NCBI GenBank assembly: GCA_943371965.1
Contig: CALRWV020000002.1
Location: 62,001-126,000, forward strand
Direction of reading: 5' to 3'
Length of the DNA: 64,000 nucleotides
From: CALRWV02 sp943371965
GTDB lineage: Bacteria; Bacteroidota; JABWAT01
How positions within the stretch are numbered: the stretch's first letter is position 1; every line of letters starts with the position of its first letter. Positions 9,059 through 20,000 of the stretch are shown in pieces. Under the pieces are notes generated by a model. The model made no database searches. It had not been told where the DNA came from and saw only the letters and a list, made by a program, of their open reading frames with translations. Both the position numbers and the translations under genes were made by a program.

Positions 9059-9365
9059 TTATGAACTTTCTATTTTTTAATTTTGAATACAGAAAATAAT
9101 TGAACGCAGATAACGATGATTATTATGATTAATACGGTTTGTTGTTTAAATCAGACCTTTGAGGTTTTTCCCAAAGGATTCCTCTGGATAAAACCTGATG
9201 GGGCTCGTTTGTTAGTTGTGTCATTCTGTCCAACGGACTCCATTGGAGAATCCATCAGCAGACGGAATGAAGAATCTCAATATACATCGATTAATTCGAA
9301 ATTCGATGAACGCGGAGTCCCGATGAATCGGGAGACAATCCGTGTCATCAGCATTTGATTTATGA
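9059..9365. repeat. Repeat-filled 307-bp gap between sensors 1 and 2
   Basis: No gene is supported here. From right to left it holds a module at 9298-9334 (GATGAACGCGGAGTCCCGAT then ATCGGGAG), a 57-bp module at 9219-9275 (TGTCATTCTGTCCAACGGAC ... GCAGACGGAATGAAGAAT) and a module at 9102-9170 (GAACGCAGATAACGATGAT ... ATACGGTTTGTTG). The first two recur nearly unchanged at 21020-21057 and 20941-20997, and the third at 16911-16975. An 80-codon frame through the gap is made of these repeats and is not a gene. The repeats themselves contain short inverted segments. Confidence 0.7.
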
Positions 9366-12300
9366 TCATTTAATTTTTATCACCACAAACGTTACATCAT
9401 CATCAGGGTCCTTATCATTTACCCAGCGTGATCCTTCATCTTTAAGGTAAGTAATTATTTCTTCAGGTTCTTTATCTGCAATTTCTTCGAATGAATTTCT
9501 TGCCCGGTTGTATCCGTAGCTTTTGCCGTTTTCATTTTGCAATTCAGGAAAACCGTCACTCATTAAAAGAATTGTGTCACCTTTGAGCAATTCAGTTTCC
9601 TTTAACTGATACGGAAAATTTTCCATGGTTCCCAACGGCATTCCTTCAAACTGATATTCTTCTATTTTTCTGTTTCCGTTTCTGAAAACATAAACCGGTG
9701 GCATTCCTGCTGCTGACATAACAAGTTTATTATTCTGTATTTTCAACATGGTCAAACACATAGCCATCGATTGAAACTGCATTTGTTTGATACATCTTGT
9801 CATTTCCCTGAAAGTGAAAAGAATATCCGGATTTGAGCCATAACTGTTGAAAAGAGATTTTGCAGATGTCACCATGGTTCCTGCCCTCATTCCATGACCG
9901 GTTGCATCTCCCAAAACAACTGTCAGAGTTCCATCAAGACTTACATTGAAATCGTAATAATCTCCACCAACTTCTGTTGCAGTTTTCATGTAAACAGCTA
10001 TATCCAGATGCGGAAACTGGGGAACATTTTTCGGAAGCATGGAAAGCTGAAGTTTTCTGGCATCATTCAGTTCCTGAGATTTTCGGTCATTTTCAAGCTG
10101 AATTATTTTTGCCTGTGATTCTGCCGCAACTGCTCTCAGTTCTGCTTCTTTCAAAATCATCTCAGCTTTTGATGTTGCCAAGATTTTTCGTTTGCGAATT
10201 CTATCAACTGAAATTAATAAGCCAACAAGAATCAATAAATAACTGCCATAGGCATAATAGGTCATCCACCATGGCGGATTGACAATGAATGAGTAAGATT
10301 CTTCATTTGTTTTTATTCCATTCGATGTAATGGCTTTTAATTTAAAAGTATATTCTCCGGGTGGAAGGTTTTGATACTCAACAAATGACAGGGTTGATGT
10401 GCGAGACCATTCTTTATCGAACCCTTCAAGAAAATGTTCATAATTGGTTTGATGCGGATCTTTGTAATTCAATGCAGAGTAATTGAAAACAAATGAGTTT
10501 TGAGAAAAAGCATATTCCTTTGGGAATGTATAATGATAGGTTTGTTTACCAGCCGTAACCGAGGATAGTTTTAAAACATAACTTCTGGATTCCGACTTGT
10601 TGATGTATAGTCCAACGCCGTTATAATAGCTTACCAAATTTCCAGCACCATCCAATATACTTCCGTAAGGTCCGCCTGTTACAATGTTTTCATCGTCCCA
10701 ATAACTTCGAAATTTATTTTCGCGTACAACCAATGCACCAGATGGAAACTGAAAATAAAGATTATCGAATTGGTCCATGACTGGGTTCGACAAATCGGCA
10801 GAAACCAATCCTTCTTTTTTGGTATAGAAATTAAGATGAACACCATCATAAATGACGATTCCTCTTCTTCTAACCCTAACATATAAATTCTCCCCTGCTT
10901 GAATACTGGTTAGCGTTCCGACAACACTGGCACTTTTTAATATCCTGAAATCAGCGTTAACATTTACGCTGTCAATCAAGTTAAGGAACGTCGTTCCGTC
11001 GTATTTATAAAAACCGTTGGATGTTAGAAAATACATTCCACTTTTAAGATTTCCGACATAGTGTAATTGTTCATTCGGCATATTCCATTCTTTCGGCGAT
11101 GGTGACCATTTTTTACCGTCGTAAATCATGATTTGTGCTGTTACAGAAGAAATGTCTTTTGTATTATCAGCAAACAAACCGGTTAGCCACAACTTTCCAT
11201 CATTATCTTCTCTAAGATCGAAAAGCTGATATTTTTTCGAATTCTCTTTTTCAGAAAAGGGCGACGCAATTTCCTGTATTTTATCACCAGCATATTTTCC
11301 AAAAAAGAAATCTGCTTTTATAAGTGATTTCGATTCAGGCCTAACATAATTCTGCCAGATATAAATGTCACCTTTGCTGGTTTCCAATACATCGGTTGTA
11401 TTGTAATATTTCCTTTTTTCATTTTCTATATTTTTGAATTTTAAAATCTGTTCGCCTTCGCTGTTCCTGATTTCAACAACCGTCGTTATTCCTTTTGAAG
11501 TTGGAATCCATAACTTGTCTTTTCGATCCTGTAACATGTTGAATGTCATGTTGCTTAGCAGTCCATCTTTTTCTGTAACTGCTCTTAATTTTTTACCATC
11601 CCAAATATTGAGTCCCACATCGTGCGTCTCAGCATAGGCAGGATTATTTGTCCACGAATAGGAAATCCAGACCATTCCATTCTTGTCCGTGTATAAAGAT
11701 GGAATTCCACCCAATGTTTGTAACAAACCATCTTTTTGTGTGAGCATTTTAGAATGATTGGGATAATAAATGCCAAACCCTTTTGGTGTAATCATAAACA
11801 ACCCATCATTCGTTTCATTGGTATATGATGCTCTGAACGCATCATATTTTTCCCAATGCCCATTTTGAAACGAATAATATTGACCGGGATATTTTGAACT
11901 TTGGGATTGCTGTCTAAAATCAAAACTTAACAGTTCAGGGAAATATTTATTTTGGTTGGTAAAGGATATTCGCGTATATCTGAAATCGGGAATAATTTTT
12001 CCAGACTTCAGTTCGGTGATATTTTTAATTTTTTGTAGAATATCAGATTCTTTCCAGGAACCATTACGGAATTCAAATATTGATTTATTTGATTTGTCGA
12101 ACCCGCTATTTGCCGATAGAACAAAAATTGCTGTGGTTAGAAACAACTTATCCTGCTGTCTGCTGTAATAAACCTGATACGGGCTAACATCTTTATCAAG
12201 CTCATCAACAAAGTCGGTAAATTGCGTAAATATATTTCCATCATACATCAAAACGCCTGAAGTACTGGCGTCCGCAGACGTTGCTTTCAATACACCAGAA

Positions 12301-13064
12301 AATGCAAGCCATGTGTTGCCTTCCTTATCGATGGAGTTTGAAATACTCTGTGGAAATAATACCGTGTTCTGTAACCTAACACCTGCTGATTCATCTATCT
12401 TTTTGAATTTGTCATCCTTTAATAAGGCGATACAGGAACCTTCCTTTGTTTGTGTGTTATGCCCTGCTGAAGAAAATATCAGATCGCCATAAGGCGTTTC
12501 GATAAAACCGGTGGCATTATCCAAAGGAAAGTTGGTAGAATCATATACCGAAAATTTACCATTCTCATATTTTGTCAGACCGCCGTTATTTATCTTGTCA
12601 ACATAAGGCGAATAAGAGCCAATCCAAATTCTTCCCTTGCTGTCCGCATTGATAAATGAAATAACCTGACCTGGCAAACCATTAATACGGTAACCATCTT
12701 CTGAGGAATACGATTTGAATTCTTTTCCATCGAATGAAATAATCTTTTGTGGAGATGCAAACCACAATATATTTTTCAGGGAATCATAATACATATTCTG
12801 CATTTTAGGCAAGTCATATTCCTTACCAACTTCTTCAAATTCGTAACCATTGAATCGGTATGTTCCTTCAATTCCGGAAATCCAGATATAGCCGTCTTTC
12901 GTTTGAACGATATTTGCAATATTAGTGGTTGGAAGACCTTCCTTATTTGTGTACTCAATAATATCAGAATTTGCCTCCGTCTTACTTTTCTGCTGTGAAA
13001 ATGCGACTGACGAAATCAGTAAAATCACCAATGCAGATTTATATTTTAATTTAAATATCGACAT
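9366..13064 (-). CDS. Propeller sensor with SpoIIE/PP2C phosphatase, without the inserted domain (sensor 2 of 5)
   Basis: This 1232-residue membrane phosphatase starts with a signal peptide (MSIFKLKYKSALVILLISS...AFSQQ) behind a good GGGAGAAAG ribosome site. The periplasmic part (about 30-860) has propeller blades (DGYIWISGIEGTYRFNG, GMVWISYSW, DKLWIPTSKGIT) that are looser than in its relatives and lacks the GEG...SHSY...WGIQV inserted domain. A Y_Y_Y domain (about 865-930), a membrane helix (about 930-955), a coiled coil with AAESQAKIIQLENDRKSQEL, and PP2C (about 1000-1232; EVGGDYYDF, GDATGHGMRAG, LLMSDGFPEL, DDDVTFVV) follow. The last 250 residues are nearly identical to sensors 3-5. Only 41 bp separate it from sensor 3, so the two are probably cotranscribed. 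The input is unknown; the output is probably dephosphorylation of a STAS protein. Confidence 0.87.
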   Translation of the reverse strand: MSIFKLKYKSALVILLISSVAFSQQKSKTEANSDIIEYTNKEGLPTTNIANIVQTKDGYIWISGIEGTYRFNGYEFEEVGKEYDLPKMQNMYYDSLKNILWFASPQKIISFDGKEFKSYSSEDGYRINGLPGQVISFINADSKGRIWIGSYSPYVDKINNGGLTKYENGKFSVYDSTNFPLDNATGFIETPYGDLIFSSAGHNTQTKEGSCIALLKDDKFKKIDESAGVRLQNTVLFPQSISNSIDKEGNTWLAFSGVLKATSADASTSGVLMYDGNIFTQFTDFVDELDKDVSPYQVYYSRQQDKLFLTTAIFVLSANSGFDKSNKSIFEFRNGSWKESDILQKIKNITELKSGKIIPDFRYTRISFTNQNKYFPELLSFDFRQQSQSSKYPGQYYSFQNGHWEKYDAFRASYTNETNDGLFMITPKGFGIYYPNHSKMLTQKDGLLQTLGGIPSLYTDKNGMVWISYSWTNNPAYAETHDVGLNIWDGKKLRAVTEKDGLLSNMTFNMLQDRKDKLWIPTSKGITTVVEIRNSEGEQILKFKNIENEKRKYYNTTDVLETSKGDIYIWQNYVRPESKSLIKADFFFGKYAGDKIQEIASPFSEKENSKKYQLFDLREDNDGKLWLTGLFADNTKDISSVTAQIMIYDGKKWSPSPKEWNMPNEQLHYVGNLKSGMYFLTSNGFYKYDGTTFLNLIDSVNVNADFRILKSASVVGTLTSIQAGENLYVRVRRRGIVIYDGVHLNFYTKKEGLVSADLSNPVMDQFDNLYFQFPSGALVVRENKFRSYWDDENIVTGGPYGSILDGAGNLVSYYNGVGLYINKSESRSYVLKLSSVTAGKQTYHYTFPKEYAFSQNSFVFNYSALNYKDPHQTNYEHFLEGFDKEWSRTSTLSFVEYQNLPPGEYTFKLKAITSNGIKTNEESYSFIVNPPWWMTYYAYGSYLLILVGLLISVDRIRKRKILATSKAEMILKEAELRAVAAESQAKIIQLENDRKSQELNDARKLQLSMLPKNVPQFPHLDIAVYMKTATEVGGDYYDFNVSLDGTLTVVLGDATGHGMRAGTMVTSAKSLFNSYGSNPDILFTFREMTRCIKQMQFQSMAMCLTMLKIQNNKLVMSAAGMPPVYVFRNGNRKIEEYQFEGMPLGTMENFPYQLKETELLKGDTILLMSDGFPELQNENGKSYGYNRARNSFEEIADKEPEEIITYLKDEGSRWVNDKDPDDDVTFVVIKIK

Positions 13065-13105
13065 TACTTTCTCCCTACCATCAACTGCTAACTTTAATTT
13101 TCAAC

Positions 13106-16100
13106 TTACTTGATTTTAATTACAACAAACGTAACATCATCATCAGGTTCTTTGTCATTTACCCAACGTGACCCAGCGTCTTTTAAATACGTTATTATTT
13201 CTTCCGGTTCTTTCTCTGCAACTTCTTCAAAAGAATTCCTTGCACGTTTGTAACCGTATGTTACATCTCTGTCATTAACCAATTCCGGAAAACCATCGCT
13301 CATAACTAGCAACGTATCGCCTTTAAACAATTCAGTTTGTTTCAATTGGTACGGAAAGTTTTCCATTGTTCCCAACGGCATTCCTTCAAACTGGAACTCC
13401 TCAATGTTGCTTTGTTCTTTACGGTAAATATAAACCGGTGGCATTCCCGCCGCTGACATAACAAGTTTATTGTTCTGAATTTTCAGCATGGACAAACACA
13501 TTGCCATCGATTGAAACTGCATCTGTTTGATACATCTTGTCATTTCCCTGAAAGTGAAAAGGATATCAGGGTTTGAGGCGTAACTGTTGAACAGAGACTT
13601 GGCAGAAGTCACCATGGTTCCTGCCCTCATTCCGTGACCGGTTGCATCGCCCAATACAACAGTCAATGTTCCATCAAGCGAAACATTGAAATCATAATAA
13701 TCTCCCCCAACTTCCGTTGCAGTTTTCATATAAACGGCAATATCCAAATGAGGAAATTGCGGAACATTTTTGGGAAGCATTGAAAGCTGGAGTTGCCTTG
13801 CTTCTTCAAGTTCTTTTGATTTGCGTTCATTTTCAGCTTCTGCAATCTGAGCTCTTAATTCTGCTTCTTTAATTGCCGTGTTGTTACGTTCTTTCGTCAA
13901 AATCCTTCTTCGTTGAATCCGATCCAACCCAAAAATAAAACCGGCAAACAGAAAGAAATACCCGACATATGCAACTGATGTTTTCCACCAAGGCGGTGAA
14001 ATAACAATTCGGATAGATTTAACATCTTCGTTCCAAATTCCATCGCCATTTGACCCTTTTACCCTGAAATTATATTCCCTCGGTTCAAGATTGGTGAATG
14101 ATACAAAATTTCTATCGGTTGAAATCCATTGCTCATTGAAACCTTCAAGCTTATAACTGATTTTATTTTTTTCCGGTCTGGAAAAATGAATGGAAGCAAA
14201 CTCGAATGAAATATTATTCTGATTGAATGAAAGGTCAATTTCTTCTGTTTTTTCAATACTGTTTTTCAGCTTGACAATTGACGACTCTGATTTAAGTGAA
14301 ACGTCTGATATTTTAACATCTTCAATTACAACATCGGGTTTTACTTCATTTATTTTCCCCGGATAGAATGACATGATGCCATCAGCGCCTCCGAACACAA
14401 TTTCTCCCTCTTTGCTGATCCAGGTTGCTTTGCTTTTGCTGAAACTCAGAATACCATCCTTTGAATCGAAATTGACAAAATTCCATTTTTCCTTAGGGGC
14501 ATTTTTATTCAGTTTTGATAATCCGCCTGATGTACTGATCCAAAGATTTCCCTGAAGATCTTCAATAATTGAATTTATTTGATTGGCTGGTAGGCCATCT
14601 TTCTGATCAAGCCTAACAATCATTTCACTGACCGGATCAAATCTCAATAAACTGTTTACAGTTGCAACCCAAACTATACCTTCTTTGTCTTCATAAATGT
14701 AACTTATCGAATTGTTGGGTGACAATGCATTTTTTTTATCAAAATTATATTGTTTAAAATTTCCTCCTGCCAAATCATATTTAAAAAAACTGTTTGCAAA
14801 TGAGCCCAACCAAAGAACATTATAAAACCGTTTGCTCAGTTCTATACAGGTTCCCCTTTCCATCGGCAAATATTTTTCTGAACTGATTTCTTTCTCAGTC
14901 ATTTCATTTATACTGCTGTATTCTGTTTCATTAACCGGCAAAACCTGAATACCATACCAAGCTGAATCAGCCGGGACTTCAACATTCCAACTCCCATAAG
15001 AATGCCCGACATCTGTTGCATAGGTAATTTTATATTCACCCTTTTTCAGGTCAAAACATTTAACTGCAATTCTGTTCTTAAACCCGCCTCCAATTGTGAA
15101 GGTCTTTAAAACTTCATTCATTGTCCAAATAGGTTTTCCGTCTCCTGTTAAAAGTGATCCGGTATCCCAAACTCCTGCGTTTCCCTGAAACATTTCACCT
15201 TCACCAACGCAAATGACAACTACCTTCTGGTCTTTGTTCAACGAAAATCGTTTTTCCAGATTTGACGCCTCACCTACTTTTAAAATAGAAGCAAGTGCTA
15301 CGCGTGAATTTGGAATTTCATGAATCTGGTTATTCAGCTTTTGGCTCATTTTTTTATTCATGATGGTTGGAAGGGGTGTGAATTCGTTTTTGACTGGAGA
15401 ATATTTTTCAAATCCGACAAATGATGCAATCCACAAATTATCCGATTGATCAATTTTTATTGAGTTGATTCCGAAAATTCTTACTTTCTTTTCATTTCCC
15501 GATTTCAGGTCAGTTACCAGATTATTTCTTTCCATTTTTTGAAGGCCGGAATTGTTGTATGAAAACCACCGGTTTCCCATATCGTCCTGTGCGAGACTTT
15601 GAATATTCATAATTCCATTAGGAACTGTTGATGGAGGAACATTAAGTTTCACTGTGGCTGATTTCTGCTTTTCCAGATCATAGGAAAACATACCCGATGA
15701 TGACGTTCCAATTGTTAGACTATTGCTTTGAGGGGAACCGGCAATTGAAGTAATATAATTCAAAGACGTTTTTGACGCTTCTTCCTTGCTGAATTTCGAA
15801 TAATTAAACGGCGTTCTGAAGGGATCAAATTTAAACAATCCGAAACCGAGAGTTCCCAACCAAACAACTCCGTATTTGTCTTTTATAATTTTGTAAAGGG
15901 AATTAATATTTCTGCTGTTTGCAGAGAAACCGGCACTGAATTCAACTTTATTTATTTTTTTTGATTGCGGTTCAATTCTAAAAAGTCCGATTGAATTCAC
16001 TCCAGCCCAAATAATTCCTGTAGCATCCTGTGTTAAAGCGGTTATATATTCAGCATTTGTCGGGTCTTTAAACAGACTGAAGATATCATAATTTTCAATT

Positions 16101-16876
16101 GAGTAATAAGAGGGAGAATATCTGATCAGTTTATGTTTTCCACCAAACCAGATATTACCTGATGCGTCTTCATTAATAGACGTAATAAAATCCGGACTGT
16201 AATTTGATTTCAGATAATAGGGTTGAAACTGATTCAGCTTTTCATTAAATATTTTTATTCCGCTTCCATAATCAGAAACCAGAATGTTGCCATTTTTCAG
16301 TTCAACCATACTGAAAATAGATCCCCAGTTTTTATTGGCATTGGTCGAATCAAGATAAACCTGTTCAAATTCGTCTTTCAATTTGTTATACTTCTGCATT
16401 CCGTGTTTTGACGTTCCAAACCATAAATTTCCCTTGGAATCGAAAAGCGCTGTATTCATTTCCGACAGATTGGTCACACTTCCCGTTGCAATCGGATACC
16501 GTTTAAATGTTTCATTTTTTGGATTGAACCGTGATATGGAATTTCCATCAACCCCAATCCAAATAAAGCCATCTGAATCTTCAACAATACCAAAGCAATT
16601 ATTGTTCGAGATGGTTGTACTATCGCTGGGATTATTTTTAAATACTTTTATATTTTTCCCGTCCAGTCTGTTTAAACCATCAGCAGTGGAAATCCATAAA
16701 TATCCATTTCCATCCTGAAAGATATATTGAGTCTGAGTGCTTGATAATCCTTCAGATATTGAAATATTTTCGAACAGATAATTTTGCTGTCCGTAACTTA
16801 TTGCGGAAACACATAAATGGGTTAGCAATAATGTAGCATATATGAATTTAATTTTGCTGTTTACAGCTGATTTCAT
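13106..16876 (-). CDS. Propeller sensor with SpoIIE/PP2C phosphatase (sensor 3 of 5)
   Basis: The 1256-residue protein has a signal peptide ending near SYGQQ (residue 30), propeller blades (GYLWISTADGLNRLDG, GFIWIGVDGNSISRF, GVVWLGTLGFGLFKFD), an inserted domain at about 530-645 (CVGEGEMF, KNRIAVKCF, VGHSYGSWNV, WYGIQVLPV), a second propeller section, Y_Y_Y (about 890-960), a membrane helix (about 963-985) and PP2C (about 1025-1256) with EVGGDYYD, GDATGHGMRAG and MSDGFPEL. The juxtamembrane coiled coil is shorter than in sensors 2, 4 and 5: it lacks the AAESQAKIIQLEND stretch and reads AEAENERKSKELEEARQ, closer to sensor 1. The phosphatase nonetheless matches sensors 2, 4 and 5 almost residue for residue, which suggests exchange between the genes. 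Confidence 0.88.
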   Translation of the reverse strand: MKSAVNSKIKFIYATLLLTHLCVSAISYGQQNYLFENISISEGLSSTQTQYIFQDGNGYLWISTADGLNRLDGKNIKVFKNNPSDSTTISNNNCFGIVEDSDGFIWIGVDGNSISRFNPKNETFKRYPIATGSVTNLSEMNTALFDSKGNLWFGTSKHGMQKYNKLKDEFEQVYLDSTNANKNWGSIFSMVELKNGNILVSDYGSGIKIFNEKLNQFQPYYLKSNYSPDFITSINEDASGNIWFGGKHKLIRYSPSYYSIENYDIFSLFKDPTNAEYITALTQDATGIIWAGVNSIGLFRIEPQSKKINKVEFSAGFSANSRNINSLYKIIKDKYGVVWLGTLGFGLFKFDPFRTPFNYSKFSKEEASKTSLNYITSIAGSPQSNSLTIGTSSSGMFSYDLEKQKSATVKLNVPPSTVPNGIMNIQSLAQDDMGNRWFSYNNSGLQKMERNNLVTDLKSGNEKKVRIFGINSIKIDQSDNLWIASFVGFEKYSPVKNEFTPLPTIMNKKMSQKLNNQIHEIPNSRVALASILKVGEASNLEKRFSLNKDQKVVVICVGEGEMFQGNAGVWDTGSLLTGDGKPIWTMNEVLKTFTIGGGFKNRIAVKCFDLKKGEYKITYATDVGHSYGSWNVEVPADSAWYGIQVLPVNETEYSSINEMTEKEISSEKYLPMERGTCIELSKRFYNVLWLGSFANSFFKYDLAGGNFKQYNFDKKNALSPNNSISYIYEDKEGIVWVATVNSLLRFDPVSEMIVRLDQKDGLPANQINSIIEDLQGNLWISTSGGLSKLNKNAPKEKWNFVNFDSKDGILSFSKSKATWISKEGEIVFGGADGIMSFYPGKINEVKPDVVIEDVKISDVSLKSESSIVKLKNSIEKTEEIDLSFNQNNISFEFASIHFSRPEKNKISYKLEGFNEQWISTDRNFVSFTNLEPREYNFRVKGSNGDGIWNEDVKSIRIVISPPWWKTSVAYVGYFFLFAGFIFGLDRIQRRRILTKERNNTAIKEAELRAQIAEAENERKSKELEEARQLQLSMLPKNVPQFPHLDIAVYMKTATEVGGDYYDFNVSLDGTLTVVLGDATGHGMRAGTMVTSAKSLFNSYASNPDILFTFREMTRCIKQMQFQSMAMCLSMLKIQNNKLVMSAAGMPPVYIYRKEQSNIEEFQFEGMPLGTMENFPYQLKQTELFKGDTLLVMSDGFPELVNDRDVTYGYKRARNSFEEVAEKEPEEIITYLKDAGSRWVNDKEPDDDVTFVVIKIK

Positions 16877-16963
16877 TTTCTTCTTTCGATTTTAAAATCT
16901 GAATACAATTGAATGCAGATAACGATCATTGTTATGATTCATACGGTTTGTTGGTTAAACTCA

Positions 16964-16994
16964 GACCTGTGAGGTTTTGTAAACCTCACAGGTC
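16964..16994. repeat. Perfect 14-bp-arm inverted repeat between sensors 3 and 4
   Basis: GACCTGTGAGGTTT and AAACCTCACAGGTC enclose TGT. A relaxed version (AGACCTGTGAGGT ... ACCTCACAGATCT) sits in the next gap at about 20894-20926, and a one-armed remnant (CAGACCTTTGAGGTTTTT) at about 9152-9169. It lies downstream of sensor 4, so it may end transcription, but its recurrence marks it as a dispersed palindrome family. Confidence 0.65.
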
Positions 16995-17049
16995 TCGGTT
17001 GTTAATTTAGACCCGTTCTACTTTAAAACCAATCAGAGTTCTATTCCAA

Positions 17050-20000
17050 TTATTTTATTTTGATAACCACAAACGTAACGTCGTCATCAGGGTCTTTGTC
17101 ATTTACCCAGCGTGATCCGGCTTCTTTCAGATACGTAATGATTTCTTCCGGTTCTTTCTCGGCAACTTCTTCGAAAGAATTCCGGGCGCGTTTGTAACCG
17201 TATGTTATGTCCTTGTCATTAACCAATTCCGGAAAACCATCACTCATAACAAGCAACGTGTCACCTTTAAACAATTCTGTTTGTTTCAATTGATACGGAA
17301 AGTTTTCCATCGTTCCCAACGGCATTCCTTCAAACTGGAATTCATCAATTTTGCTTTGTTCATTCCGGTAAATATAAACCGGTGGCATTCCTGCGGCTGA
17401 CATAACCAATTTATTGTTCTGAATTTTAAGCATCGTCATGCACATTGCCATTGACTGAAACTGCATTTGTTTGATGCATCTCGTCATTTCCTGAAACGTA
17501 AAAATTATATCCGGATTTGCAGCATAACTGTTGAATAGTGACTTTGCAGAGATAACCATGTTACCTGCTTTCATTCCATGTCCGGTTGCATCACCCAGAA
17601 CAACAGTCAGTGTGCCATCAAGCGATACATTGAAGTCATAATAATCTCCCCCAACTTCCGTTGCAGTTTTCATGTAAACGGCAATATCAAGGTGAGGAAA
17701 TTGTGGAACATTTTTCGGAAGCATGGACATCTGCAAATTTCTTGCATCATTCAGCTCCTGTGATTTTCTGTCATTTTCGAGCTGAATTATTTTTGCCTGT
17801 GATTCTGCTGCAACAGCTCTGAGTTCTGCTTCCTTCAAAGTCATTTCAACTTTTGATTTTGCGAGTATTCGTCTTTTCTGAAATTTATCAAATGCGAAGA
17901 ATAAACCAATAAGTATTAAAAAATATCCTGCATAGGCGTAATATGTTTTCCACCAAGGTGGAGTAATCAGAATTTTCAATGAAGTTTCTGCGGGGTTCCA
18001 AATACCGTCTCCGTTCGATCCTTTCAATTTGAACACATACTCACCTGGTGCTAGGTTTAGATACGAGGCAAATCGTCTATTTGTATAATTCCATTTCTTG
18101 TCGATTCCTTCCAACATGAAAGCCAATTTGTTTTTCTGTGGCCGTGAGAAATGGATGGATGCAAATTCAAACGACAAATTATTGTTTGAATATGACAATT
18201 CGATTTGGCTTGCCTCACTGATTGATTTCTCCAAATCAATATCATTCGCAATCTTTTCAATTGATGTACCGGAAACCGTCATATTGGTAATGACAGGTTG
18301 TGATAAGGTATTGTTGGAGCTGCCGGGGTAAAATGCATTTACTCCACCAAAACCACCATATAATAGTTCCCCGTCAGTTGTACTAATAATTGAACCATTC
18401 AAAGGCAGATCATGTAAACCATCCATATTGTCATAATTAATAAAGTTCAACTCACCAGTCTTACTTTTTTTGCTCAGCATGGATATACCGCCCGGCGTTC
18501 CAATCCACAAATTGCCGGAAAAATCTTCCTTTACAAATGCAATTAAATTACTTGTTAGACCATCACGCTGGGTAATGATTTGAAATTTCTCTGATTCAGG
18601 ATCAAATCGAATAAGGCCAACATTAGTAGCTAACCATATTAAGCCGTCCTTATCTTCAATAACTTGGTTGGCTGAATTAATTAAAGGAAATAGTTCGGTC
18701 TTATCATCGAATAAATACCACTTATAGGTTTGACTTGTTAAATTATATTTCAACAGCCCAATACCATTACCCGTTATCCAAACCGTATTGCTGTATTTTT
18801 TACTGAATTCCAAATCGTTAGCGATTTCAAGTGGTGGAAAATGAGAGTTGTCGTACTCAGTTTCCAACTTCAAATTAATTTCAGAAAATAGCGGATCGTC
18901 GATCTCTAAAACTTGTATACCATACCACATTGAATCGGGCGAGGCCGGTACATTAAAATGATTGTAACTGTGACCAATATCAGAAATGTATTTTAAATGA
19001 TAATTTCCTTTTGGCAACTCAAGCACTCCAAATGCATATCGGTTTTTGTATCCCCCACCAGCATAAAAAGTATTTTCCAACTTATCGGCTCCCCACAATT
19101 TTTTTCCGGTAGAATCTTCTACCCAGCCAAAATCAAATGTGGTAACTTTTGTTCCGGTTTGCCGTCCTTCACCTAAATTGACGACTAAAATTTTTGTCGA
19201 TTTATTCAGACTAAAATCTTTAGAAAGCCGCGCACCTTCTTCAACTTTCAGCAACGAAGCAATGGGTTGATTTTTCTTTACATGAGATCGTATTTTTTCC
19301 AGTAATTCCTGATTAAACGATTTGTTTGTAATCGTGGAAATCATACTGAATTTTTTTGTTAGCGGATTAAATATGGCTATTCCATTAACATTTGCTACCC
19401 AAATATTTTTATCGGGACCAATTTTTATTTGGTTTACTCCGTATATACCTCTAAAAAAAGTGGTATTGGGAAATGGGTAACTCTCTATTTTTTTTGTTGT
19501 TAAATCCATCCGTTTCAGATGATAATTATCGGTATACCACAGGGTGTTCTTGTCATCAATTAAAAGTTCGTGATCATTGCTGAGTGTGCCAACATCTTGC
19601 AGTTTATGTGATTTTCCAGAATCCCGGTCTAATAAAAATATTCCGTTCGAAACATTAGACAAAATCAATTCGTTTTTCTTAATGGGATTCTGAATGATAT
19701 CAGTCACAGGAAGGATTTTTGAACCCGCTGCATTATCCAATGCAATCTCATAAAAACGGAATGGTTTTTTTGCAGGATCAAACATAAAAGCACCCTGTCC
19801 TACTGTGGAAATCCAATAAATTCCAAAATGATCTTTATACAGATTGCTTGGAACTATACTTGGAATGCTTTCGGTAATTACCGAAAAATTATTGCCCCGG
19901 TCAACAGTTTCTAAAATTCCTAAATCGGACAAAACATAAATATGGTTGTAACTATCTTCACTTATGGTTCCGTATTTATATCTGCCGATATTTATGCCGA

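Noticed and set aside
9116..9358. An 80-codon frame in the gap between sensors 1 and 2
   Set aside because: It is made of repeat modules that recur at 16911-16975 and 20941-21057 without an open frame.
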